Positions 54,313-64,000 of a DNA stretch of 64,000 nucleotides are shown here, one piece after another. The stretch's first letter is position 1. Every line of letters begins with the position of its first letter. Made by a program: the position numbers and the translations under genes. This DNA is from Amphirosellinia nigrospora (Eukaryota; Ascomycota; Sordariomycetes; Xylariales; Xylariaceae). The notes beneath the pieces were generated by a model that was not told the DNA's origin, did not search any database, and was given only the letters and a program-made list of their open reading frames with translations. The DNA is taken from assembly GCA_004123355.1 (NCBI GenBank), contig SCHM01000004.1, forward strand, positions 6,661,017 through 6,725,016, read 5' to 3'.

Positions 54313-57300
54313 TTAATAAAATATTTATTTTAAAATATAATAATTTAATATAAAAAAACCTCGATAAATAAAATAAATAATATTTAATTAACTTTTATTA
54401 AAATATATTTTAAAAAATATAAATTATATTTTTTATAAAAATATAATTTTATTTTTATTTAAAAATTTAATAAAAAAAATTTATATTATATAAATAAAAT
54501 AATATTAATTAATATAAAAAAAAACTAATAATTAAAATATTTAGCTTAAATATATTATTTTAATATAATAATAAAAAAAACTAAATAAAAATATTTATAT
54601 TATAATATTAATAAAATTAATAAATAATTAAAAAATTAAAAAAAAACCAAAAATAATTTTTAAAAAAAAAAAAAAATTAAAATAAAAACGCGAAAAATAA
54701 TACTTAAAAAATATTAAAACTTAATACGCGTTTTTAATTAAATTAATTTTAATATATTTTATTATATTATTTATAAATAAATTATAAAATAAAATTTTTA
54801 AAAATAAATTTAAAGCCGATTTAAACTATAATTTTTTATATAAAATATTATTTAATAAATTAAAAACTATATAAAAATTTTAATTAAAAACTTATATAAA
54901 AATTTTATTAAATTTAATAATATTATATAATATATTTATTTTATTTATAAAAAAATAAATAATAAGTTTTATTTTTATATAAATTATTATAAACTAAATA
55001 AAATTATAAAAAAAACTAATATTTGTTTTTTTTTATTAAAAAAACCTTAGCTTATATTAATAAAAAAAAATTTTATTTAATTAATAATAATAAATATTTA
55101 ATTATATTTATAAATTATTTAAAAATAAAAATTATATAATATTTTATATAAAATAATAATATATTAATTATTAATATTATTATTTAGTTTTATTAATAAA
55201 CTTTCGATATTTTAATAATATATTAATAATATATTATTTAATTTTTAAATAATTTAAATATATATATAATAACGTTATTATTTATTTAAAAATAAAAAAA
55301 ATATATTATTTATATATATTATAATTAAATAATTAATTTAAACTAAATTATAAATTAATTTAAAAAGTTTAAATTTTTATATTATAAAAACTAAATTTTT
55401 AAATTATATTATTAATATTAAAAAATCTAAATAAACTTTAAAATTAACGTTATATTAAAATAAAAATTTTTTATATTAATTAAAAATATATAATTTTTTT
55501 TTAAAATTTATAATTTTTATTAAAACTTTATTAATATTTAAAGTTATATTATTATATTTTTAAACTAATTAATATAAAAAAATATAAAAAATTATTTTAT
55601 TAATTTAAAAAAGCTTTAATATTTTTTTTTATTAAAATATTTTAATTATAATTTATTAATAAAAATTAAAACTAATTTTTTTAATAGCGTTAGTTTTAAT
55701 ATATTATTATAACTATATAATAAAACTTAATATTTTATAATATATTTTTAAAAATATTTTATAATATTAAATTAAACTATAATATTTATAATAAAAAATT
55801 ATTAATAATTATATTATATTTTAAAAATAAAAACTTAAATTAATTAATAGCTATAATAGATTTTTTTTAATATTTATTAATAATTAAATATTAAAATTTT
55901 TTAGCAAAAAATAATATTTAATTTAAAATAAACTAAATAATTTAACTTTTTTTTAAAATATAATTTTTTAATATTATATTATTTTAAAAAAAATAATATA
56001 TTAACTAACGCTTTATTATAAAAATAAAAAACCTAATAATATAAAAAGCTAAAAAAAAACATAATATTATTTTATAATATTTTAGTTAATAAATAATATA
56101 ATATAATTAATTTTTATATAAATAAAATTATATTAAATAAATTTTATTAAAATATATAATAAATTAAACGTTTTTATAAAATTATAATTAATTAAGCAAA
56201 TTTTTAAAAAAAACTATAAAAATATAAATATAAAAATTTATTATTAATAATAAAAAATAATAAACTAATAAATCTATAAAAACTAAAAAATAAATTAACT
56301 ATATTTTATAAATATTTAATTATTTTTAATTTTTATATTTAAAAATATATTTTATTAAAAAAACATATTATAAAATATTTATTATATATTTTAATAAAAA
56401 TAAAATATATAAATTTATTATTAAATATTATTAATAGTTTAAATTAAATAAAAATTATAATTATTGTTTAAGTTTTATAAAAAAAGTACGATTAAGTAAA
56501 AAAAAGGTTTTTTTATTAATTAAAAAATTTTTTGTTTTTTATATTTTAAATAAAAAATTTTTTATTTAAATTAAGAACTTTTTTGTTTTATTTACTATTA
56601 TATATATTTAGTTTTTAGTATTTATTTTTTATTATACAAATAATTATAAATTTAATAAAATAATTTAAAGTTAAATATTTATATTAAAAATAATAATATA
56701 ATATAAATAAATTATAAAGTTTTATTTTTAATTTTTTTTTATTATAAATTATATTAAATTTAATTTTATATTAAATTTAATTATTTAATAATTATATATT
56801 TTATTAAACTTAATTATTTAATAGTTATACGTTATATTAAACGTAATTATTTAATATTATTTGTTTAATTATATTTATAATTTTTTATTTTTTTATTTTT
56901 TTAATTTAATATTAATTTAAATATTTATTATTTTTAGGTTATAAATTAATATTATTATTATAAACTTTGCTTAAATATAACTTTTATTAAGCTATTTTTT
57001 AAAAAAATTATAGTTATTATAAAATTAGCTATTATATTAATATAATAAATATAGCAGTATTTTTTATATAATATTCGTTTATAATTTTTTTATTTATTTT
57101 TTTATTTTTTATTATAATGTTTTAAACGTAGTTTTTAGGTTTTCGAAAATTTTAAAGCTTTAAATTAATTATAATAAATACGTTTTTTAAATTTTTAAGT
57201 TTTTTTTTTTTAAACGTTTTAACTAACTTATAAAATTTTTTTTAAACTTATTAGTAAGTTTAAGCTTTTTTTAAAAAGTTTTTTTTTTAAACGTTTTAGC

Positions 57301-59406
57301 TAGTTTATAAAGTTTTTTTAAACTTATTAATAAATTTAAACTTTTTTCGAAAAGTTTTTTTTTTTTAAACGTTTTAGCTAATTTATAAAAATTTTTTTAA
57401 ACTTATCGATAAGTTTAAACTTTTTTCGAAAAAAATAAAAATTTAATATATTATAAAAATTAATATATTTTATAATAACGTTATTACTTAAAATATAAAG
57501 TTCATAATTATATTTAAAATTAAAAATAGCTTATAATTATGTTTAAAATTTAAAATAGCAATTTATGCTTATTAAAAAACTTTTTTAATTTTACCCGGGT
57601 TAAAAATCTTTTTAAAAATCTTAATATTATAATAAATTTTTTTTACTTAAAGTAAAAATTAATTATTCGCTATAATATCTAACTTTTTAATTTTATTTTA
57701 TAGCTTAAAATTATAATCTAATTATAAAGCAATAATATAATTTTAGTATATATTATTATTATTAAAATAAATATATAAAAAATATTATATATTAACGTTT
57801 ATATTTATAAATAAATCTATTGCTACTATTAATTAAATAGCCGAATATTTTTATAACGTAATTATATAGTTACGCAAAAAACAAAATACTATAGTTAATA
57901 AATTAAAATAAAATAGCAAATTTTATTATATATAACTTATTAAAAAAAAGCGAACTAGTATAACTAATAACTATAACTTACTTATTAACCTAAATATATA
58001 GTTCTTAAAAACTTAAGCATTTTTGCCCCTAAATTAAAAAGCCTTTAATATATAATAAACTATATAAAATATAAACTTATTAAAATATTTAAAATAAATA
58101 TAAATATAATAATATATTAATTATAATAAACTATTTAAACAAATAAATATAAACTATTTTTATATTATAAAAACCTTTTTAAATTTTTAAAATATTTATA
58201 ACTATAATATTAAACTATAAATTTTAATATATTTTTACTTTTATAAATAAACTATATAAACTAATAAATATAAAATATATACTAATTACTGCAAAATATT
58301 ATAAAACTATAAAATAAATAAAATTATAAATAAATATATTAATTAAAAATTATAACTATATATAAATTATTATTAAAATAATTAATTTAAGCGTATATTT
58401 ATTATAATTATATTTAAACGTTAATTTTTACGTTTTAATAAAATTATTGCTTTATAAAATTAAAATAAGTTTTTTAATATTATTTAATTTTAACTAAAAA
58501 AATCGGACTATAAATAAAAAGCTATAAAAACTTTTTAAAAAAAAAAAAACAATTTAAATAAATATATAAAAAAATAAAAAAAATAGCATAATTTATTAAA
58601 TTAACTAAAAAAACTTATAGTATATTAAAAAATATATAATTAATTAAGGTAATAAAAATTAATATAATTTAATTTTAACGTAAAAAATTATATATTAATT
58701 TTAAAAAAAAAATAATCTTAAAAAATAAATCGTTTATTAAATAAGCTAGATTTTTTTATAATATAATAAAAATTTAAAATATATAAAAAACAAAAATATT
58801 TTTATATTAAACGTTTTTATAATTTAAAAAACATTAAATTATTATATAAACTAATTAAAAAAATATTTTAATAATTTATTATTAGGTTAAAAACAAAAAA
58901 CTTAAAAAAAAAAATAATAAAACTTAAAAGCAAAAAAGAATTTATAATTAAAAAATACGGACTTTTTAATTTTATTATTAAAAGTTATAATACTAAATAA
59001 ACTAAAAAAATTAAAATCTTAATAATATATAATATTTTATAAAAAACTTTAAAAATAATATAAAAGCACTAAAAAATTTTTATAATAAAAACTTTAATTT
59101 AATTAAACTTTTAATAAAATTATAAAAATAGCTAAATAATATAAAATAATAATTTTAATATATTAATTTAAATAATAATAAAGCTATAATATAAAAAAAA
59201 AAAAACGCAAAAAAAAACCGCGTAAATATAAATACTATTAAATAAAAAAACTTTAAACAATATATAAAAAAACTAATATAATAATTTAATAATATAAAAA
59301 CTTTATAAAAACTTATATTAATAAAAACTTAAAGCGATCTTTTTTTCGCTAAAAAGCAGTTATAATTTTAACCCCGGTTAAATTATTTTTTTTTTCGAAA
59401 AAAAAA
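54313..59406. other. V internal region, right part (decayed)
   Basis: About 5.1 kb of AT-rich V sequence with no surviving ORF. It includes a three-copy tandem repeat (57197-57430) and two small GC-containing palindromes (57589-57605 and around 59364-59384). V's pol region should lie here but cannot be recognised. Confidence 0.6.
57197..57430. repeat. Tandem repeat, three units of about 77 bp, each with an internal palindrome
   Basis: Three head-to-tail units begin near 57197, 57275 and 57350. Each has a T run, then AAACGTTTTA, then a self-complementary core; the third unit's core AAACTTATCGATAAGTTT is a perfect 18-base palindrome. The units differ mainly by transitions and T-run length. They lie within V. 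Confidence 0.8.
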
Positions 59407-59700
59407 TAATTATAAATTTATAAGCTTTAATAACTATACTTTATTACTAGCTATAGCACCTATAATCTTTATTTATAATAACTACTACTTAATAAATATA
59501 TAATTACTATTCGTAATAAATATAGTTATAATAAATAAAAGCAAACATTAGTAATAAATATAACTATTTTACGTAAATATTTAAATAGCTATTTATACTA
59601 TAAATTTAAACCTTTTTTTTTTTTTACTTTATTTATAAATTTTATATATAATATATTATATATGCTAAAGCCTTATTTTTTTAAGTATAAAGCGTAACTA
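59407..59700 (+). repeat. V 3' LTR
   Basis: 294 bp beginning TAATTA and ending TAACTA, directly preceded by a purine tract. It is the intact partner of the U-interrupted 5' LTR. Confidence 0.72.
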
Positions 59701-60355
59701 TAGCTAAACAAAATAATAAAAATTATATAAATTATTTAAAAGCGAACTTAAACTAGTATTAACATTAATAGCAATAAATATAATAATAATAATAGTAGTA
59801 ATATTGGTTTTATTTAAGGTTAGCTTATAAAAATAACGATTAATAGCTTTTAACTATTAATTTAAGCGTTAAAATAACGTTATATTTTATAAAAAAAATT
59901 TATTTATAAAAAAAAATTTATATAATTTTTATATTAATATATAAATATACGTTAATATATATTATTAAAAATAACGGGTTAATTTTATTTTATTTATAAA
60001 AATAAAATAATCGCGGGCTAAAAAAAAAAGAAAAAAAAGCAAAAAAGCTTAAAACAATAAATAATATAAACTTACGCGCTTTTTACGTAAATATTAGCTT
60101 ATAGCTTTATTATTTATTAAATAAATAAACAAACGTAATATTATAACTTTTATTAGCGCTTTAATAACTAGTAAAACGAATTAAAAAAATAAAATATTAT
60201 AAAATATACGCTTTTAAAGCATTTAAAATATTTACGCTAATATTTATAACTAAAGTTTACGCTATAATAAATTAATAAAAATATTATTAATATTTTTTTA
60301 TTATATAGTTAATTTATAGCTTCGAAGCTTTAAATAGCTTTAAAACTAAAAAATA
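59701..60355. other. W internal region, right part (decayed)
   Basis: The last piece of W before its right LTR. It is AT-rich with no readable ORF. Confidence 0.6.
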
Positions 60356-60570
60356 TATTATAAATAAATAAGTTTATAATAAGCTTTAAAAACTAAAGCT
60401 TGCTTTAACTATAGTCCGAATAATTGTTTATTATATATAAGATTTTAATATATTTATCCTAAGTATATAGAACTTTTATTTTAAATTATTTAAATATATT
60501 TTACTTAAGCCTTTTTAAAGAATACACTAGTTTACTTCCTATGCTAGATCGTATCCATAAATACATGACA
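60356..60570 (+). repeat. W right (3') LTR
   Basis: 215 bp ending TGACA, the inverted complement of the TGTCA start of the left copy. Its inner part is AT-converted, and its last 55 bp or so are of normal composition, the mirror image of the left copy. Confidence 0.92.
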
Positions 60571-60575
60571 CTGCT
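60571..60575 (+). repeat. Target site duplication CTGCT, right copy
   Basis: Directly follows the right W LTR and matches 9904-9908. Confidence 0.93.
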
Positions 60576-61144
60576 TTATGTCGACAATACCTCGCCATCT
60601 ATAGCCCCGCAACGAGAACCGTGCGTATCTTCATCCGCTACTGAGCAGTATCGTGGACGATATCTTTCAAGCAACGAATTACGATCCTGCAGCGACATGG
60701 CAAGCGTTGATAACCATCGTACTCAGTAACGCCTACTACGACTTCCTGCCCGCATTTTCAAGGAATGCACCGATCACAACGACTAATATCGTTCAACGTC
60801 CTCGTCCTATTTATAAGACGGGCTACACTATCGTAGTAGGAACGGTGCTGTTACAACTACTCGTTTTCATTATGACTCTGTTGCTTTTCTGGAAACGAAC
60901 GCGCTTTTCATATCTTGGCAACGCGTGGCAAACCGTCTCCCAAATCGTATCGGCAGATACTATACCATTGTTACTGCAATCTACTATGGCTCGGGACTCG
61001 GAGATTCAAGCTCATCTAGGTGAGCTCACGATAGATGAGTTCGATGAGAAAGTTGACGGTAACCCCCAACTCATACTGCGCGAGTTTAATGATGATAGAG
61101 TCATCTTACAGCGCTTCGCTTCGAAGGCAATCTCTAAGTTTTAA
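60576..61144 (+). pseudogene. Fungal multi-pass membrane protein, C-terminal part, split by element W
   Basis: This is the continuation of the gene ending at 9908. Joining through one CTGCT keeps the frame (EIAA then LCRQYLAIYS), and one extra C in the CCCC run at 60605-60608 links it to the long frame PRNENRAYLHPLLSSIVDDI and onward to the stop at 61142-61144. The segment holds DDIFQATNYDPA, NAYYDFLPAF, a membrane helix (GTVLLQLLVFIMTLLLFW, near 60843-60896) and a soluble tail beginning WKRTRFSYLGNAWQ. This order is the usual C-terminus of the same uncharacterised fungal family. No promoter or start codon fits this exon alone, so it is a severed exon rather than a separate gene. Confidence 0.8.
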
Positions 61145-61595
61145 CGTGCTCGGAGCAGAAGATTACCCTTGCTTATCCGGGGGTTTTACATTACTTGGCA
61201 GATAGCCTGCCACGTCGTACTTCAAGAGGCCTGGGTTTATAGTTCTGGTAATATTTATTTAGGTTTTCATTTAACTTTTTCTGGTAGTTTAACCGTGTTA
61301 CCTTCACCCAGAAGCTTCCCAGTGAATACGTCTAGCCACTAGACGAGCAGGGGAGAGTGACTACGGCTTATAGAAAAGCTAGTAGAGCGAAACGATCTGC
61401 GCTACAATGGAGGCGAAAAATCCTAATTTCTTTTTGAAAAGATTACGTACACGGAAAACCGATGGGAAGTAAGCTCAGCCTTCTCCTAATATGACTCATC
61501 TTTGCAGAGCCACCTACCTACAAGGCCAAAACCAGGCATAGAAAACTCAACTGCACATATATACTACTCTAGTCTAAGAACAAAAAACAAAGAAA
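61145..61595. other. Intergenic region between membrane-protein exon and tRNA
   Basis: About 450 bp of normal composition. It presumably contains the 3' UTR of the split gene; I see no other gene. Confidence 0.4.
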
Positions 61596-61667
61596 AGCTA
61601 GCTAGCTCAGTGGAAGAGCGCCGGGCTCATAACCCGGAGGTCGATTGATCGAAACAATCGCTAGCTA
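61596..61667 (+). tRNA. Initiator tRNA-Met (CAT)
   Basis: The 72-nt cloverleaf closes: acceptor AGCTAGC/GCTAGCT, D stem GCTC/GAGC, anticodon stem CCGGG/CCCGG with loop CTCATAA (anticodon CAT at 61628-61630), and T stem GATTG/CAATC. The T loop is ATCGAAA rather than TTCGANN, and the anticodon stem has three consecutive G:C pairs. Together with the A:T pair at the acceptor terminus these are hallmarks of eukaryotic initiator tRNA. There is no intron. It charges methionine for start-codon recognition. Its anticodon-arm sequence is complementary to the primer site of element W. Confidence 0.9.
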
Positions 61668-62417
61668 AAAGTTTTGCAAACAATTTTGCCTCATATTTCT
61701 TTTGCATTAACTTAAACCTCTCTCCTTGAATTGCTTGCACTATGCACATAGCTTGCAAGCTCTATCATCTAAAACTCTGAATTTCATATCAGATTTGTAG
61801 TTTTACTTCTTCTTTATTGCCCGCTTGTAATTTTGACAGCTGCAATCCAGCCCCTTTCCCTCGCCCCAATCAGTTCAAGCCCGCATACTCTTATGATTGA
61901 GAGATAATCATTATGATAAAATAGAATGTATCGTAGTACGCATATAGTCATTTGCAAGCAGTCATGTGCTCGACTTAAGTACGTTTTGTCTTTTGATAGT
62001 CCCGTAGTACAGTGCTGTGGTTCTGTTTCGTGATAGAAATGATTTCAAAAACAAGAAAGCTGAAATAAACAGAACCTCAGCAGTGAAGGGCTAGGGGAGA
62101 CAAGTTCGCTTGGACCATACAGACACCTTTCTAAATCATCTTTATTTGAGACCCTAGACATGAGGTACGCAGTAGACACTTATTGCACGCAGGTCTTCAG
62201 AACTACCTTTGTGAATGCTATCTGACTATACACGGGAATCCTATTCGTCTATGTCTCTGTAGCTTGCATAGCTGCATGTCTCGTGATAGTCTTATAGCTT
62301 TATAACTGTCTGGCCTAGAAATTCGTGAAACTAATGATCACGTGTCTTCCCTGTGTAAATGCCGATAGAAGGTATCATAGACGACTACCTAGTCCATTCC
62401 CCTCCAGGGGAGCAGAT
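61668..62417. other. Intergenic region, no gene seen
   Basis: About 750 bp of normal composition between the tRNA and the end of the hydrolase gene. A short AAAAGTTTT after the tRNA includes the T run expected for RNA polymerase III termination. Nothing else is recognisable. Confidence 0.4.
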
Positions 62418-63529
62418 CTAGTGTTTGCTTACGAATTCTCCGATCTGAGCCGCAACGTTCCACGCACTATCCTCGAAGCCAAACACCTCGCCTACCAAGA
62501 AGGTGTCGTGCACCGCGTCTTTCTCGTGATATAGCTCGACGATGTTCCCCTCGATCCCGCGCATCTCTTTCGTGAATTGCATAATCATCTCGTACAGGAA
62601 CTCAGCCGAGGCGGCATTCACGAATATGGGGACGATGGTTCGGAATGGGTTGCCAAGTGGCGTGATGTACGGGTCTGGCACGGTATCAGGCCAGCTATCG
62701 GCGTACGCATGCGCACCCAGCGCGGGAATGACGGTGGGACGTAGTCCGTCCGGACGTTCGGATTGCCTGTAGTGTCATACTCGAAAGGCGCGACCCACGG
62801 CGAGAGCAATAAAGCACACTTCGGCGCAGGGATTTTGAGGTCCGGCCCGAACTCGTCGAGATATCGAAGTAAGGCGGTCGTGAGGTTACCGCCAGCGCTG
62901 TCACCACCCACGACAATCTGTTCTGCCGGGACGTGGAGCTCGTTTAGGAGGAAGAGGTAGCTGGATAGGGCGTCCTGCAGCGCGGCGGGGAATGGATTAA
63001 CGCCCCCATAACCTGATAGCCGGTACTGCACGGAGAAGACGGCGTCCGCGCCTCCCTTCTTAAGCAGCCTCTTGGCGAGCGGTGCGCAGCTGGCGTCCCG
63101 CCCGTCACCTTGGATGAAGGCCCCTCCATGAAAGTAGAGGAAAACAGTCTTCCCCTCCACGTCTGCGCCGGGTGCGGACGGGAACCATGTTCCCCCAATC
63201 GTCTCGGGATGGACGGCCCCGTGTATGAGCGGGCCTTTATAAACGTCCAAATCAGAAGGTTTGACGGTTTGGAACCTGTCGCCCTCTTCGCCCTTTTCTA
63301 AAGTGAGCGTTTCAGTAATACCGATTCGAGACTTGAGATCTAGGAGCGAGTAGAGGAGGCGGGTCATGAAAGTCTGCTTTGCGGTCCATGCCCGATTTGG
63401 CCTAAGGGAGGGGACATAGGCCAGCAAAGAATAGTACGGGAGCCGTGCTATGATTGATGCAGAATAAGTCACCTGTAATAGAAGCCGTAGAGGCTGGTAC
63501 GACAATAGCGGGTGTCTCACGCCGTCCAT
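62418..63529 (-). CDS. HSL-type alpha/beta hydrolase (esterase/lipase), one one-base frame break
   Basis: The start is the ATG at 63529-63527 (MDGVRHPLLSYQP); the frame is open further upstream but has no in-frame ATG there. With one base added the product is 370 residues, typical of fungal alpha/beta-hydrolase-3 proteins. The oxyanion motif is FHGGAF (HGG at 134-136), the nucleophile motif GDSAGG has Ser211, and the catalytic His is probably His341 (AVHDTF). The acid is less certain; Glu310 in NAASAEFLYE sits where Asp is usual. The hydrophobic N-terminus (about 14-40) could anchor it to membrane. The frame breaks at the CCC run 62716-62718: one more C (G on the coding strand) turns RWVRMR into RWGAHAYADSW and runs on to the stop. 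This is likely a consensus error. The substrate is unknown; such enzymes hydrolyse short acyl or aryl esters. Confidence 0.87.
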
Positions 63530-64000
63530 ATTGCTTGAAGGGATGCTCGGATGTGGTGGAATGGGACGCAATGGCCACCACGGTGAAGGTGAATGAATGG
63601 ATTTCCTCTTTTCTTCTAGCACAACATTAGCCTCAGCCACGAGCTGGGCAGTGGGCCCATGCCTGCGCCACCGTGGAGGTACATAAGTAGATTATTATTT
63701 GGTGCACAGCGACGCTGGTTAATATTTTAACTTTTGTTGTGAAATGGTATGATTATATGCAGTTGCAAGTTCAACAATACATCAATTATAAATAGCTGCA
63801 TCGCTCTCAGTTTCGCTACCGGTTGTAGACGCCCGAGTCCATCCCTGTACACTAGTTCCGAATCGAAATGTCGCGCCCCACCCGCACTTTCTGTTGTGTG
63901 TGTGTGTGTTTTTGGGAAACACACTGACAATCGCGTTTTTAAACATTATTAAACAAATAATAATACTAAAAGCAAATATATATATTAAAATAAAGCTCTT
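63530..64000. other. Upstream region of the hydrolase and right window edge
   Basis: Contains the hydrolase promoter. From about 63935 to the end the sequence turns sharply AT-rich (for example attaaacaaataataa), resembling the RIP-affected block, so another AT-rich segment may begin at the window edge. No gene is seen. Confidence 0.4.
63895..63909. repeat. Dinucleotide microsatellite (TG)n
   Basis: Seven TG units plus one T in non-coding sequence. Confidence 0.85.

Larger units (their letters stand above)
41824..59700 (+). mobile_element. Element V: LTR retrotransposon inserted in W, hosting U and Y2
   Basis: Direct repeats at 41824-41925 plus 43844-44032 (5' LTR, interrupted by U) and at 59407-59700 (3' LTR) define V. 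The LTR ends are TAGTTA...TAACTA, a perfect short inverted repeat that would be TGGTTA...TAACCA before RIP. A purine tract (gaaaaaaaaa) directly precedes the 3' LTR, supporting plus orientation. V's own sequence is about 8.0 kb. I could not establish a clean target duplication: TAGCT follows the 3' LTR, and another TAGCT lies nine bases outside the 5' LTR (41810-41814). No coding motif survives. Confidence 0.72.
9909..60570 (+). mobile_element. Element W: outer LTR retrotransposon hosting all other insertions
   Basis: The whole AT-rich block is bounded by two direct LTR copies (9909-10122 and 60356-60570) and a CTGCT target duplication. With the nested insertions X1 and V removed, W's own sequence is about 7.2 kb in three pieces (9909-15389, 41004-41823, 59701-60570), a normal length for an LTR retrotransposon. 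Its orientation is taken as plus from the primer binding site just inside the left LTR. The body is so AT-converted that I cannot recognise gag or pol. The primer site, complementary to an internal part of initiator tRNA-Met, suggests Ty1/copia-type half-tRNA priming; this is inference. W interrupts the membrane-protein gene. Confidence 0.9.

Noticed and set aside
57197-57430. CRISPR array
   Set aside because: Only three contiguous units without spacers, within a fungal retrotransposon.
9909-60570. AT-rich block as mitochondrial insertion or chimeric assembly
   Set aside because: No mitochondrial genes or tRNAs are seen, and LTR pairs with target duplications at both host edges explain the block fully.
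9909-60570. AT-rich block as a regional centromere
   Set aside because: Nested RIP-affected LTR elements occur in fungal centromeres but also in ordinary AT-isochores. The block lies inside one gene, and nothing in the sequence alone shows kinetochore binding.
60541-60729. Separate small gene starting ATG at 60541
   Set aside because: Its first codons lie in the W LTR, and the frame only overlaps the membrane-protein exon; the family match is in another frame.

Overview
Organism. The flanks carry short GT-AG introns (about 55-110 bp), an initiator-type tRNA-Met, an H/ACA snoRNP Nop10 gene, Nob1, and accessory enzymes typical of filamentous ascomycetes. The middle 50.7 kb is extremely AT-rich and filled with decayed LTR retrotransposons whose copies differ almost only by C-to-T and G-to-A changes, the mark of RIP (repeat-induced point mutation). 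This points to a Pezizomycotina fungus with a compartmented, AT-isochore-type genome. I cannot place it to genus.

Layout. Left flank (1-9908, normal composition): a partial sulfotransferase-like P-loop gene (-), divergent from NOP10 (+); NOP10 is convergent with NOB1 (-); NOB1 is divergent from a secreted FAD-linked oxidoreductase (+); then a multi-exon gene for a fungal multi-pass membrane protein (+). That last gene is cut at 9908 by the AT-rich block, and its C-terminal exon reappears in the same orientation at 60576-61144. Right flank: the rest of that gene, an initiator tRNA-Met (61596-61667), and an HSL-type alpha/beta hydrolase (-).

The AT-rich block (9909-60570) resolves into nested LTR elements, which I named W, X, Y and V, plus a small insert U. 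W (LTRs 9909-10122 and 60356-60570, TSD CTGCT) is the outermost and is the element that split the gene. X1 (15390-40998, +) sits in W; Y1 (22475-39212, -) sits in X1; X2 (28523-37448, -) sits in Y1. V (about 41824-59700) also sits in W; it carries U in its 5' LTR and Y2 (46359-54307, +) in its body. With nested inserts subtracted, the two X copies are about 8.87 and 8.93 kb and the two Y copies about 7.81 and 7.95 kb, so the parse closes. Y is Ty3/gypsy by its reverse transcriptase remnant. W has a primer site matching an internal piece of initiator tRNA-Met, as in copia-type half-tRNA priming.

Cross-cutting points. Three normal-composition genes appear frameshifted, but every shift is a one-base loss at a run of G or C, and adding one base to each run restores a full-length family protein. 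This looks like consensus error in the assembly rather than decay. On that reading the split membrane-protein gene is otherwise undamaged, so its interruption is probably recent, although the inserted DNA is already heavily mutated.
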